Below, piece by piece: positions 37,849 to 50,555 of a DNA stretch of 64,000 nucleotides. Source of the DNA: Spirodela intermedia (lineage: Eukaryota > Streptophyta > Magnoliopsida > Alismatales > Araceae). Made by a program: the position numbers and the translations under genes. A model generated the notes under the pieces. The model saw nothing but the letters and a program-made list of their open reading frames with translations. It ran no database searches and was not told the origin of the DNA. The stretch covers positions 4,721,501 through 4,785,500 of the forward strand of contig LR746278.1 in NCBI GenBank assembly GCA_902729315.2, given 5' to 3'. Positions within the stretch are counted from its first letter, which is position 1, and each line of letters opens with the position of its first letter.

Positions 37849-40591
37849 AGCAAGAACAAAAATTGATATATTGGCTTCCTAGGATAGAGATTTACATAAA
37901 AGGACAAGGAAGACCTTGGGCATTGGCGAGCTTGTGCATGGAAGCATTCTAATCAAGCAATTTTTGCAAAGAAGTAGATTCAAAATATCCTTCTGTTTTG
38001 AGTAATTCCTTATGTTGTAAGGCTGGGTTCTGTAATTTCTGTAGGAGGTAAAAAATATTTTTTAATAATTGAACAAATTCCTTATTTTCATTTATTTTTT
38101 CTGTAGCTTCTAACTTGGCAGAGAGATTGGTAACCTCTCTGGAGATTGAGTGTTTTTCTAATAGTCATGTGTCTCGCTGAGATAATTTCACCATCTATGA
38201 GACCTACACACGTTGAAAAGTCACGGATAAAGAGTCTTCTTGTGAGAAAGAATAACTAAATATATATTCATATACTTTCTAGTAACCTTGGAATGTCCCA
38301 TTAACACATCAAAAATCACATAGAAAGTAATTGGTTTTCTTCATAGGTTTCTTTCTCTGCCCTTCCTCTATCCTTCAGCCACTATCTATTCACCTTCAAA
38401 TTTTTAAACGTAAGAGTTTCTACGCCGATTCGTGTGGAGATGTCGCTCTGTACTATATTGATCATCCAGAATGGAACGAACTACAACGCTGAATAATGAC
38501 ATAGCATGTCTTTTAGATTCATGAATAAACTGGTAATCCATGAGAAGGCATCTCGGCGCCATTAACGAGTTAGCTCTGGTGATTCCTTCAAGTCGCTCAC
38601 TACAAGCAATACGAGCAGCTTAAAGATTGCCATGAAATCGGTGGTGTTTCTTACCCATTCTAATGCTAGGCCAAATCTGACTAAATTTTCAATAATGACA
38701 TCTCTTAGTTCAATTTTAGGGACAAAATTTAAAAACCATCCTCCTATTGTGTGTGTCCAAAGTCTGAGACGAGAAGAAGACGTCCCTGCCCCTGAATATC
38801 AACTGAAGAGGAGGAAATCTGAAGTCGAGGGAGAGAGAAGAAGAGGAGGAAGAGGGGTTGACTCTTCTCTTCTTGGTCCGGTATTGAGCCCACATTGTTG
38901 TTTCCTCACCCAACCTAGGATCTGATTCATTTTCACCCTGAATAGTGACGTATTTATTAGGAGTCTGTTCTACTATTATCAAGATAGCTGTTCGCGTATC
39001 CCATGCCTTTTTCTGGATAGCCAAGGGAGTAGTGTGCCTGAACTGAAACATCCACATTGAGAATACCGATTGCGAAGTTACAAAAGTGGTTCTAGCAGCA
39101 TGCCAGAAACAGGCTGGAATTCAATGACGCGCCTGGTATGTTCCTCGATTTTCGAACCTGTCAAAGATCAAACTCGTATCTCTCGAGGTATTGTATTCAA
39201 CAAAACCAACTAGTCCTTAGCAGTTGTGTTTCTCCTGGGTAACCCAATCTCAGTATATGATCGATCGCTCAAGTTTGTGCAAGGATTAAGAAAACCTAAG
39301 GATCTTATCTCCACTTCCCTCCCCATACCAGTTTGTTACCTCAGATCCCCACACTCCCTTCCTCTTAATCCTGCTTCTTTTACATGAGATAGGAAAGATT
39401 TAGAAAGGTGGAAGGCCGTGTTGGGCTCTTGTTCCTCCTACCAAGGTGTATCACATCAAATTGATGGCTTCAAAGCATCTGTCGCGTCTGAACATTGGTG
39501 AGATAATCAGTCATATGGCTGAACCTGTGTCTATGAATCTTATTCTTCATCTTGATCCCTTTTACGATTGCTTCATAATCCATCCCATGCGCTGACATTG
39601 GAAAGCTACCTACAAAATCAGATTCGGCCATACAGCATGGCATACAAGTTCAAGCCTTATTTAAACATCTTCGGGTTTCTACTCATGTGGCACATTATCC
39701 GCGCAGCTTTGAACCTAAATTCTTGAATTTTGGGCTTTGTAATCGTTTTAGGCCTTCAAACCTTTATAGTCAACCTCTTATCTTTTCAGATCACTTGGGT
39801 CACAAATTTTGACCATTTTTCGTTTACTAAAGTAATGTCGTACATCAGTCTCCCTTGTTTGAGAAGAGCTTACCATCTAGCCTGGATCTTACAATGTATT
39901 TAAGTCTCACCACTTTAAGGATCAAAGATACAGTCATTTTTAGTTGTCAATCAATAATATAGGCTGTGTCAATGATTTTCGGCTTCAACTTCCCATAACT
40001 ACCAATTGGAAATATCTCTTTTCAAGTTTATGATGATTGAATCATCTGTTTCAAATATCTTTTTTTGTCTTGTCTTATCAGATGTTGTTAAATAGTTGTT
40101 ATAATTCACTGAAAATTTCTTCTTTGTACTTTCATGAAATGTTTTGATATGATGTGGCATGCCATCAAAGCCCAAGGATAGAGTCTGATAGAGCAAAGGC
40201 CAAGTTCATTGCCTTGGTTTATCTTCTAAAATGGAAGGAATCAAATTGTTGGGCATCCTATTTTTCACCTTAGTTTGAGACTGATTTTTATCACTAAATT
40301 TCAATCATGAATTTAATCACTTAAAAAGACAGCTTGAAATGCTAGAAAAAACTTGTATCTCGGTTGCAGAGGTGATATTGTGGGACCATGCAAACAAATC
40401 ACTTACCTGAAAAATTATTTAGCTACTCCTATTCCATCATGTGTTTTCTTTTGACAAATCACAACCACCACATTTGTGAATAATATAAATTCTCATTGAA
40501 TAGCATAGTGCTCCAACATTTTCTAGTCTAACTACCTCATATCATTCTATTTGAAAAGGGGCTTACATTATTTTGAAACTAGTCTGCCTTT

Positions 40592-42242
40592 TGATAGAGA
40601 TTTATTTATCACTAAAAATTAATTAATTTTCTGTTCTGCTTTTGCATTAATGAATCATATTAAGTATGAATTACTATATCTCTTCATATTAGAGCAACAA
40701 TTAAAATATATATATAAATGACTTTAAATAGCTATATCTATATCATGCAAATTATGAATTTAATTAATAACATTTTCTAACCTTTTTCTAAGGTTTATCT
40801 CATTCAGAATGTGTCTTAATTTATCAACAACACAGATTTCAAATTTCGAAATTTTATTCCAAAGAGATTAATTTCTATTGTTTTACCAAAGTGAGAAGAA
40901 TTAACATAGAATGTTAAAGCTCAAAGACCCCAAATATGAGAAAGGGCTGATTGGGGCATAAAAGAATAAAACACAACACCCAAAAGATCAGGCTCAATCA
41001 AGCCACGCAAAGAATGGAGAAGAAAGGCCCAAATGAGCGTAGGTATATAAACCCAAGAGAGGGCAAATAAAAGGGGATATTTTTTCACACTCAACAAAGA
41101 CTTTAGGTTGCAAGGACGAGCTCTCTTCCTTTTCCTCTCTTTTCTTAACTCCTTAGACCCCCTTTTATTTTGTAGATGATGAGTATCATTTTATAGATGG
41201 CATTTTATTGATTTTCTAATGAGTTCTTCTTCTCTATCCCTCACTTCTCACGTTTTGATGGTGACACCTAGGTAGAAGAAGGAAAATCTATATCAACTCA
41301 TGAAATTTCTTTTAGGTTTATAACTTTTTCCAGATATCTTACTTTCTTACATATTCAATGAATGTTTTATCTCTTCAAACGATCATGTTTTGATGATTTG
41401 GTGATAGAATCATCAAACATTTCTTCAAAAATTATTTTATGGGTAGCAAACGATATTTGTATCCAATCGTGTAGTTTCTTTTAACTTTATGATTTTTTCC
41501 AGATATCTTAATTTCATAGGAATTCAATGAATATTTGATCTCTTGGAACGATCATGTTTTCATGATTTTGTGACAAAATAATCGGAAATTATTTTTTGAG
41601 TTTCTTATTTTGACCTTTTCTTGGATCAAATCTGATTTCACGAGTTCCACATAGAATTAGGTCATGATATTTTGGAAAAACTTGTAATAGTTAGTTTAAT
41701 ATCTTTTATAATTTTTTCATGATTTTACCAAATGTGTAAGATAAGTTTTTAGATTTTACAAATATTATTTCCTGAAATTTCTGTATTTTTTACCCTTTCC
41801 TAGAACGAATTCGATTTCACAAGTGCCACATGGAATTAGGTTAATGTGTTCTGGGAAAGTGTAGCACAATTAATTTATTAGCTTATGTAATTTTTTCGTG
41901 ATTTTAGAATAAGTTTGGTTTAGGTTTCCACATTTTAGTATTTGTGATTTCTCTATTTTTTTTTTATATCGTCGATTTCTAATTGTTGACCTCTAGTAAT
42001 ATATTATTAAGAGAATGACATATTGAATTACGTGGTAACTTTTAAAGATATTAAAGTAGAGTTAGTTATCTATATATTATAAGATTTTCTTAACTTTTAT
42101 AATTGAATAATGTTGTTTTCAACTTTCTAATTTCTCTGAGGATCAACTTGAAATCCCTATAATTAAAGAGAGCTTATTTAGGTTTTTAGTTATAAATATC
42201 AAAATTTGAGTGCTTAAACTAATGATAACTTTGGGCATATCA
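40592..42242 (+). repeat. 5' LTR of the gypsy element
   Basis: It begins TGATAGAGATTTATTTATC and ends GGGCATATCA. It aligns with 50556-52116 with scattered substitutions. It retains a segment at about 40979-41064 that includes tatataaaccc, a likely TATA box, which is missing from the 3' LTR. Confidence 0.9.
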
Positions 42243-42247
42243 AATTT

Positions 42248-42265
42248 TGGTGCCATTATTAGGGA
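42248..42265 (+). other. Primer-binding site
   Basis: TGGTGCCATTATTAGGGA begins six bases after the LTR. It resembles the tRNA-Asp-complementary site (TGGCGCCGTTGCCGGGGA) used by Athila-type gypsy elements, with several transitions. Confidence 0.7.
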
Positions 42266-42366
42266 AACTAGACAAAGTTGGCATCATTATTACATTTATA
42301 TATTTTCTTTCTCTCCTTACGTTTTTTTTCTGTAGAAAAAAAAAAGAAAAGATCAAGAAAAATTCA

Positions 42367-43990
42367 ATGGACATCCCCAAAGGTGATAAATCACTTGAGG
42401 TATTTCTAAACTCTGGATTTTTTTTTGATTTATGCTTGGTAGGAGATCTCTAAACCATGATTTGATTTCATTAGAGTCTGCTCCTACCTTTAAAACTTCT
42501 AAAAGCTCTAAACCTACTAGAATAGATAATCTGAGTGAAAATCTTGATCAAGTTAATGAAGTGCCTAAGTCTTTGAATGAATATTTTAATCCATCTAGTG
42601 GCATTGAACTTTTTGAAAATCTTATTTGCATGTATGATATTAACCCAGGTGTTTTTCAGATTTTACCAAATTTAAATGAAAACACTTATGATCATTTGCA
42701 AGAGTTTCTGAAAATATGTGCAATTATATAAAGGGTGTAGATGATTCCTTGAAAATTACTCTATTTCCATTCTCACTTAAGGAAGAAGCAAGTAACTGGA
42801 TTTCCACTCTTAAATTGAGAAATATTACATGGTCTAAATTGGTTTAGAAATTTCTTAGAAATCTTTATCCTCATGGAAAAACTTCTAGAAGAATTGAGTG
42901 AAAATTCTTATAATTATACCTCTTCGGATTTTGATAGAACTAATCCTCCCTTGAAAATAATGATGTTTATGAATTGATCAAGCATACAGATAAGGATTTG
43001 AAGAATGAAATCAATGAAATCAACAAGAAGTTGGAGAAACTACTCTCTTCTCAAGGTACACAAAACCTAAAACCCCAACTTTGAAAATTTTAGTTTGTTC
43101 TTTTTGTATTAGCATTGGTCATGATGAGAATACTTGTCCTACATTTCTACAATATATAAATCTTGGTCATGAGCATGTCAATGAATTTTCAAAACCTAAT
43201 TTAATTCTTATCCTCATCAAAATTCTACTTGGAATTCAAGTCCTCAAGGCATGTAATTTTCAAAACCTCCATCTCATAGTTTTCAAAATATAAATCCTTC
43301 ATCACAAAATCCTTTATATCTTTTAAAAAAAAATCCAAAATTTCCAAAACCCATCTGTTTTTAACTCTAATTTTCAAAATCAGATGTCTCCTTTTCAAAA
43401 TCAAATACCTTTTCAAATTGTCTCATATCCTCAAAACCATTTTCCACATCCTATGCACAATAGAGTGCCCTTAGGAGCTCTATCTCATGTTCCTAATATC
43501 CATTTAGAGGAGATTGTTAATTATTTGAAGGATCAATTACAACAGCAACAACAAGCTATGGCACAATTAATGGCCCAAAACCAACAAATATTGCAAATAT
43601 TTCAGAGGTCAAACAATCAAGAGAGTCAACCAAATGAGGTAAACCCTAGAGGGCAACTCCTTAGTCAAGCCATAACTAATCCTAAGAATTATCCTCCTGG
43701 TTTTACACATTCTATCCCTACCGCCTCCATGATTAGTGGTCAAGGCCCTAGTACTAGCCAAGGATCTCAAATAGAAGAGATTAAGGAGGTGATGAGACTT
43801 AGGAATGGTAAGTTGATACTCAAAGCCATTAGGATGCCTTCAAGTGATCCAAGCTTACCTAAATTAGGGATGATGTGCAGGAGAAAGAAAACATTATTTC
43901 TGATCAAGAAAATGAAATTAGAGATAGAGAGAATGAGGAAGAAAAGAAGAAAGGAAAATCCATCTTGAAGGAGCTTGGTGAGAGTGGAGA
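42367..43990 (+). pseudogene. gag remnant of the gypsy element
   Basis: Pieces of gag remain in several frames. A capsid-like segment lies near 42780-42870 (EEASNWIST and KFLRNLYPHGKTSRR, interrupted by a TAG at 42845-42847). A perfect CX2CX4HX4C knuckle sits near 43087 (CSFCISIGHDENTC). A Gln-rich stretch and a C-terminal part lie at 43384-43968. Frame changes between pieces mean no complete protein. Confidence 0.75.
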
Positions 43991-44264
43991 AAAAGAGAAC
44001 GAAAAGAGATAGAGCTATCTAAAAAGACCCAAGCTTATAGTTCACCTATTCCTATTCCTTTTCCTTCAGCTCTTTTTCCTCACTTAAAAGATAAAAAGAA
44101 GCATATTGATGAGCATGAATTACAAGAATTATTTTCTAAAGTTCAAATTTAAATCCCTTTGGTTAATGCTATTCGACATGTTCCATCTTATGCTAAATTT
44201 TTGAAATATCTTTGTACTCCAAATAGAGAAAGCTAGAAAATTAACCTCACTTGGGATTAGCGCT

Positions 44265-44753
44265 ATGATTTTAAATGAAGTTCCCAAGAAAAGAAAAGAT
44301 CCAAGGGCTCACTTGTCTCTTGTTGCATTAAGAAAAGGTATGACTTTCAACAAGGCTTTACTAGATTTGGGTGTGAGTGTGAACCTCCTTCCAACTTGCC
44401 TTTTTGAAAAAATTGATTTAGGAGAATTAAAACCCATTGGTACTATTCTCTCTTTAGGGGACAGATCTATTAGATATCCTAAAGGATTAATTGAGGATTT
44501 TATAATCAATATCGAAGGATGCTATTTTCTAGTTGATTTTTTAGTTCTGGATATGATGCCACCTGAAAATTCTAAAGAATCAGCTATTATTTTGGGACGT
44601 CCCTTTTTACCTACAGCTAGTGCTAATATAAATTGTGCCACTAGAATAGTAGATATTTATGGTGGTGGTCATCATATTTTATTAAATGTATTTAAGGCAG
44701 CTAGGTTTGCTAAGGAAGAAGATGAAGGAGAAGAGTATGATGTAGTTGATTGA
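44265..44753 (+). pseudogene. Retroviral-type aspartic protease domain of the gypsy element
   Basis: A single 162-codon open stretch shows the aspartate motif as LLDLGVSVNLLP (usually DLGAS) and the C-terminal signature IILGRPFL. The protease itself is not interrupted, but sequence on both sides is, so it is counted as part of a dead element. Confidence 0.8.
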
Positions 44754-45089
44754 ATCGTTGAGAAGTTATGTATGTTTGATACTTCTTCTGAAAATTTATC
44801 TCCTACTTTGCAAGAAATATTTGAAAATCCTTCACATGAACCTATTGTTTTACCTTTGAATGCTCACAATAATTTAGACCTTAAACCTCTTCCAAAAAAC
44901 TTGAACTATATATATTTTTAGGAGCTAATGATACTATGCCTGTTATTATTGCATCTCATTTAACTTTTGATGAAGAATCAAAATTACTTTCTGTTTTAAA
45001 GAATATAAATGTGCCTTAGGATGGCATATGAGTGATTTATAAGGTATTAGTCCTGATATATGCATGCATAATTTTTTTTGAATGAAAAT

Positions 45090-46395
45090 ATTAAACCTAC
45101 ACATGAGTGTCAAAGGTGACTAAATCTAAATATGATGGAAGTAGTTAAAAATAAAATTATTCAATAGTTAGAGGATCATTTTATTTACCCTATTTCCGAT
45201 AGCCAATAGGTTAGTCCCATTCATGTTGTGCCAAAAATATCAGGCCTAACCATATCAACTAATGAGCATGGTGAAGAAATAAAAATTAGATTCCCTACTA
45301 AATGGTGGGTATGCATTGATTATAGGAAGTTAAATTTAGCCACTAAAAAAGATTATTTTCCTTTGCCTTTTATTGATCAAGTTCTTAAAAAGTTGGCTGG
45401 AAAACATATTTTTCTTTTCTTGATGGATATTCAAGGTATAATCAATTAGCGCCCACCCTAATGATCAAGAGAAGACTATTTTCACTTGTTCTTTTGGTAC
45501 ATTTGCATTTACAAAGATGCCTTTTGGATTATGTAATGCTCTAATCACTTTTCAAAGATGCATGATGTCTTTATTCTCTGATATGCTAAGTGATTTTTAA
45601 AGTTTCCATGGATGACTTTTTCATTTTTAGATCTTCTTTTGATGAGTGTTTAGGACATCTCAAGCAAGTATTGGCTAGATGTGTGGAGTCCAAGCTTGTT
45701 CTAAGTTAGAAAAATAGTCATTTCATGGTTAAAGAAAGAATTATTCTTGGACATGTGGTAAGTGAAAGAGGAATTGAGGTAGATAAAGCAAATGTATCAT
45801 AATTCAAAATTTATCTCCTCCTACTACCCTAAAAAGACTAAAGTCATTTTTAGGACATGCTGGATTTTATAGAAGATTTATTAAAAACTTCTGCAAGATT
45901 TCTAGGCCATTGACTTTCCTCTTAGCCAAGGATAATGCATTTATGTTTTCCTATGAATGTTTAGAAGCCTTCAACATTCTTAAAAATATATTGATAGAAG
46001 CACCAATTTTGAGATCTCCTAATTGAGGGAAACCTTTTAAAATTATGTGTGATGCTTCTAACTATGCTATGGGTGTTGTTTTAGGGTAGAGAAGTGAAAG
46101 AAAACCAGCAATCATATATTATGCAAGTAAGACATTAGGTGAGGCTCAATCTAACTATACTACTAGTGAAAAAGAGTTATTGATTGTTGTCTTTGCTTTA
46201 GAGAAGTTTAGAGCTATATCATTTGGATCTAAAATCATTATTTACATTGATCATGCAGCCTTGAAATATCTTTTAGGAATGAAAAATTCTAAGCCTAGAC
46301 TTGTTAGATGTATCTTGCTATTACAAGAGTTTGATCTTGAGATTAGGGATGAATAAGGATTTGATAATGTAGTCCCTGATCATCTTTCTAGGATT
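45090..46395 (+). pseudogene. Reverse transcriptase and RNase H domains of the gypsy element
   Basis: RT pieces include SPIHVVPK, WWVCIDYRKLN and the catalytic MDDF near 45608. RNase H has [22 protein letters not shown] and [10 protein letters not shown]. Stops include TAG at 45207-45209 and 46087-46089 and TAA at 46354-46356, with several frame changes between 45449 and 46020. Confidence 0.82.
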
Positions 46396-46665
46396 AATAG
46401 AAATGATATCAAGGAGTTAAATGATTCTTTTCCTAATGAACATATTTTAAATATTAGTAGCAGATATAATCCTCCTTGGTATGCGCACATCATCAATTAC
46501 TAGATAACAGGTCAAGTACTTAAAGGATGATCTACTCACGAGAAAAATCTTCTCTTTGCTAAAAGCAAATATTTCTTATGGGATGAACCTTATTTATTTA
46601 ATTTTGGGCCTGATAACATTCTGAGAAGATGTGTCACAAAGGAGGAACAAGAAAACATTCTTTAC

Positions 46666-47764
46666 ATGTGCCATGCTTCACCAAGCAGAGGTCACTTATC
46701 AGGTAAGAAAATTGCAGCCAAGGTATTGAAAAGTGGATTTTCTTGGCCTTCATTATTTAAGGATTCATTTCAGCATGCTAAGCATTACTTAGAATGTCAA
46801 GCATTCACTAACATTTCAGTCAAAGACATGATGCTTTTACAGCCCATCATAGTAGTAGAAATCTTTGATGTTTTAGGGATAGACTTCATGAGTCCTTTCC
46901 CTTCTTCTTTTGGATATGAGTACATCTTAGTAGCCGTCAATTATGTTTCTAAGTGGATTGAAGCAATACCTACAAAGACTTGTGACCATAAGGTTGTCTT
47001 GAATTTTTTGAAGAGTAATATTTTCGCTAAATTTAGGTGTTGTAAAACTATCATTAGTGACAATGGTACCCATTTCATTAATTCTCAATTGAAAGTACTA
47101 TTGAGAAATAACAGAGTCACCCACAAGATCTCTACACCTTATCATCCACAGTCCAATGGTCAAGTAGAGATGTCCAATAAAGAAATCAAGAGGATACTTC
47201 AAAAGATCATTAGAGCCAAAAGGAAAGATTTGTCTAAAAAATTAGAAGATACACTTCGGGCCTATAGGACAACTTATAAGTTTCCCTTAAGAATGTCACC
47301 CTATAGGTTAGTCTTTGGTAAAGCTTGTCAGCTTCTTGTAGAGATTAAATATAAAGCATATTGGGCCATCAAGCAATTGAATATGTACATAGATGGGGCA
47401 GGCAACGCGATACTTCTCCAAATGAGTGAACTTGAGGAACTAAGGAAATGAAGAATCAATAAGTAGTTAAAGAATCTATAAGAAAAAAATGAAGCCTTAT
47501 CATGATAAGCACATTATGAGGCAGAACTTCATTGAAGGTCAAAATGTATGGCTTTTTAATTCAAGACTAAGATTATTTCCTAGAAAACTTAAATCTAGAT
47601 GGGATGGGCCATACATTGTTTTACATGTTTTGGATAATGGGGTGATTAAACTTCTTGATCCCAAAAATGATAGATCTTTTATTGTGAATGGTCAACATTT
47701 GAAAACCTATCTTGAACATGATCCTCAACCATCTAAAGAGTCTTTGCTCCTCACTAACCCATGA
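46666..47764 (+). pseudogene. Integrase domain of the gypsy element
   Basis: The 261-codon stretch at 46666-47451 has the zinc-finger remnant (ending LECQ) and the catalytic core with Asp in GIDFMSPFP, Asp in IISDNGTHF and Glu in SNGQVEMSNKEIKR. A further stretch at 47489-47764 carries the C-terminal part (KLKSRWDGPYIV) after a stop and frame change. It is the best-preserved coding part of the element. Confidence 0.85.
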
Positions 47765-48822
47765 GTTTACATGAGTCTAGCTAAAGACATTAAACAAAGC
47801 CCTCTTGGGAGGTACCCCAAAACCTTAAATAGATATCCCTTTGTTTTGTTTGTTTTTGTTATCTTTTTTTTCTTTTTTTTTCTTCCTATTTTCAATCTAA
47901 GTATAGAGGAGAAGGAATCAAGAAGATAGTGAAAGGAGAAGCCCAACAATGCCACAACATCGAAATGACTCCAAAATTCAGGTTATATCCTACCCCTTGA
48001 TTTATGTTTTCATACATGAGCATGTAGTATACTTGCCATTGAGGCCAATGGAACTTAAGTGGGGGGATCGCCTAAATTGCATGAAATTTGGTAAATTTTC
48101 AACTTTGAAGTATGCAGATTGCAGCATATTTAATGCAACACCCTAATATAGTATCATCTTTCAATACCATCCTTCTTAGTGGGTCCATCTTGGATGAGTA
48201 TGAGAGGATGATTATGATCTAAGAGGGAGAGAAAAATTGAACTCTTGTCCACTCGTTGTTCTTAGCATTAAGGTTTTCCATTGTACTCTTAAGGCTAGGT
48301 TCACTAGTCACACCTAGTTCTATCTCCTACTAGGGAGAGCTATTCTTCCCCAACCCCTTGGGTTTATTTAGAGTCTTTCCCAGCCAAGTAACCTTGAAGT
48401 ACTATCATCTTAAGTCCTTAGTAGCTAGCAAAAGTATGAAACTCCTAGAAAATTAAAGTAAAAAAAAAGGTTATATAACGAAGCAAGGGTAAAAGAGTGG
48501 GGTAGAAAAAAAAAGAAGAAGCTCAAAGTCAAAGTTAAAGTTAAAGCCTATAATTGCCATGATTTAAACTCTACATCTTCTAAACCTCATTCACTCTACA
48601 CGATCTAACCTCTTTCTTAAGGCAAAAAGGCAATGTATGTAAAGCTTAAAGTTTGCCTACCCCAACCCTAGTGGCAATTGATGATTTAAATACTTTTCGA
48701 CAGAAAGGGGGGATAGAAGGGTAATAGATACTCCTAAGGGACTTGGAGGAGTTGACCTTAAACCCTACAAAGGTTTCACATAGTATTTGGATGAGAATTG
48801 ATGACTTAATGATGTGGAGGAC
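47765..48822 (+). other. Non-coding internal region of the gypsy element, first part
   Basis: AT-rich sequence follows integrase, with purine tracts such as aagtggggggat near 48056. In Athila elements an envelope-like frame may lie here, but none is detectable in this copy. Confidence 0.6.
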
Positions 48823-49045
48823 TGATAAGTCTTCATTATCATGAGTTAATAATTAGTAAATAATATAGTTTTAGCCTTAACTCATGATAAATAGACTTAT
48901 ATTTGTGTTAAAGTGTAAAAAGTGGTTTTTAGTTAATTAATGTAATTTTTTGAGTAATTACGTGATTTTACACAGATTTATATAATTTTTACAGTCTTGC
49001 TTTTGAGATAAATAAAGAATAAAAAATAAAAAATAAAAATAAGAC

Positions 49046-49230
49046 AAAATGAAGGGGACCTGTCGACTAGTTGGGCCTGCAAGTAGGTCAGAAGCTCAGT
49101 TAGGGAGTAGTCACGAGTAGGGGCTCAAGCAACTTGGATAGATAGGGGCACGTGTACGCCACTCCCCTTCCACATCATCGGTGGCTAGCCGGCTGTGGGG
49201 TAAGGAGCGGTCGTACACACGAGAGAAAGA
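49046..49230 (-). ncRNA. Candidate Pol III small RNA, antisense in the nested LTR
   Basis: This is the counterpart of 14768-14957. It runs leftwards from about 25 bases after the TATA box to the first four-T run (AAAA on the plus strand, 49046-49049). The hairpin is stronger here: GTGTACG with CGTACAC is perfect (plus-strand blocks 49212-49218 and 49152-49158), then a bulged base, then CCGCTCC with GGAGTGG through one G-U pair. Transcription is inferred. Confidence 0.35.
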
Positions 49231-49254
49231 ACTTTGCTTAGAAATCTAACATTA

Positions 49255-49297
49255 CTATATATTCGCCTAAAAAATCAGTGCACAACCGATGTGGGAT
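49255..49297 (-). promoter_or_regulatory. snRNA-type promoter in the nested LTR: exact USE plus TATA
   Basis: The minus strand reads ATCCCACATCG (49297-49287), an exact match to RTCCCACATCG, then 25 bases, then TATATAG (49261-49255). Element, spacing and orientation relative to the LTR are the same as in the copy at 14703-14745. Confidence 0.6.
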
Positions 49298-50546
49298 TAA
49301 ACCCGCGTCACACCTTCCTTAGAAGGGACGGGCAATCGGCATGGGTTCAAATTCTCCTAGAGCCAAAACTTATTTTTTTTATCTGATTATCACGACTTTC
49401 CTGTAGATTGCTGGTGAAGGATTAAGTAACCAGAATTGCTAAATCATCGGTGAAAATCTTGTCAACACAATTTGCAGAGCATTGTTATTAAAATTATTGA
49501 ACGATTCGTGATAAAAAGATTGCAATGAAGAGCCTCTTCTTGCTGCGTAGAACTGAGGATGAAGCTCCCTAACATACACCCCACCTCCATCTAGCTCCTC
49601 TTCATCGAGTGACAGTCGTCAGAGAGCCACAAAGTCATTATTTTTTTGCTCTATTGGGTGACAGCTGCTATAGATGATTTGACGACCTATTTTATTAATC
49701 TCTAGACTTCGCAAGGAGATTTAGAGATTGCCTACGTCATCTTTTTCCAAGGAAAGCCTTTGAGACTGTGGACACTACATAATGATCTTCCTGAATGCTC
49801 AAGATTCTAGTACATCACCGACGCATTGCCATTGAAATGTCGGAACTCTATTTTCCTACTTTCAACTTACTTTACACTTCATTTAGTGATAATTTTTGTG
49901 ATTTTAATTTACCAAAATATACTTTGTTCGATTACGATTCTTTTGACTTTTATAGATCTTAATTTAATTAATTAATTAGTCTATAATTACTTATGTAAGA
50001 ATCATTAGGTGAAACTCTATTTTTGCCCGATTTGTGTTCGCCAAGCATTGATGTCATCCTGACATCAGTACCCTTATTTCTCTTTTTCGTAAATTTTAAA
50101 TATTTTTTTTATTTTATAGTATAAAATTCATAGAAAATTGTATTCATTGAGAAAAATTCAAAATAATTACCAGATATTATATTACATCCTTGTGATCGAC
50201 TTGAAAAATCATTGCTATTTTTTTGATGTTTTATTGAATTAAAATTGATATATTTATTTAGAAATAGTTCTAAATATCTAAAAATTCATATTTTCTAGTT
50301 TTATAAATTTTAGATTTGCGTGATTTAATATACAACAACTAAGTCACATCAAGGACATACCAAGATTTGGGGGGCACTTAGACAAGCACTTGGTACATAT
50401 TCCTCACTTACCATAGAATTCTAAACTCATGCTTTATCTGAGGTATTCATAACATGATGGATGACACATTTATTTTTAATGTTGTGATTAGTCCTAGCCT
50501 ATATTTTTTTATACATTCATTGCTAAGGGACTAGCAATACTTTAGT

Positions 50547-50553
50547 AGGGGGA
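50547..50553 (+). other. Polypurine tract of the gypsy element
   Basis: AGGGGGA lies two bases before the 3' LTR start at 50556, the expected place for priming plus-strand DNA synthesis. Confidence 0.7.
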
Positions 50554-50555
50554 TG

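Larger units (their letters stand above)
37014..40591. other. Intergenic with retrotransposon debris
   Basis: The first 370 bases are the APR 3' UTR. The rest is AT-rich and contains a gag-like fragment near 37603. Short open frames around 38632-39057 overlap on both strands and resemble nothing. No gene is recognised. Confidence 0.55.
48823..50351 (+). mobile_element. Nested solo LTR (same family as 13540-15171)
   Basis: It starts TGATAAGTCTTCATTATCATG and ends CTAAGTCACATCA. An exact five-base target duplication, aggac, flanks it (48818-48822 and 50352-50356). It interrupts the 3' non-coding part of the gypsy element and has no internal coding region, so it is a solo LTR that inserted after the host element. 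Compared with the copy at 13540-15171 it lacks about 110 bases near 49510. Confidence 0.9.
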
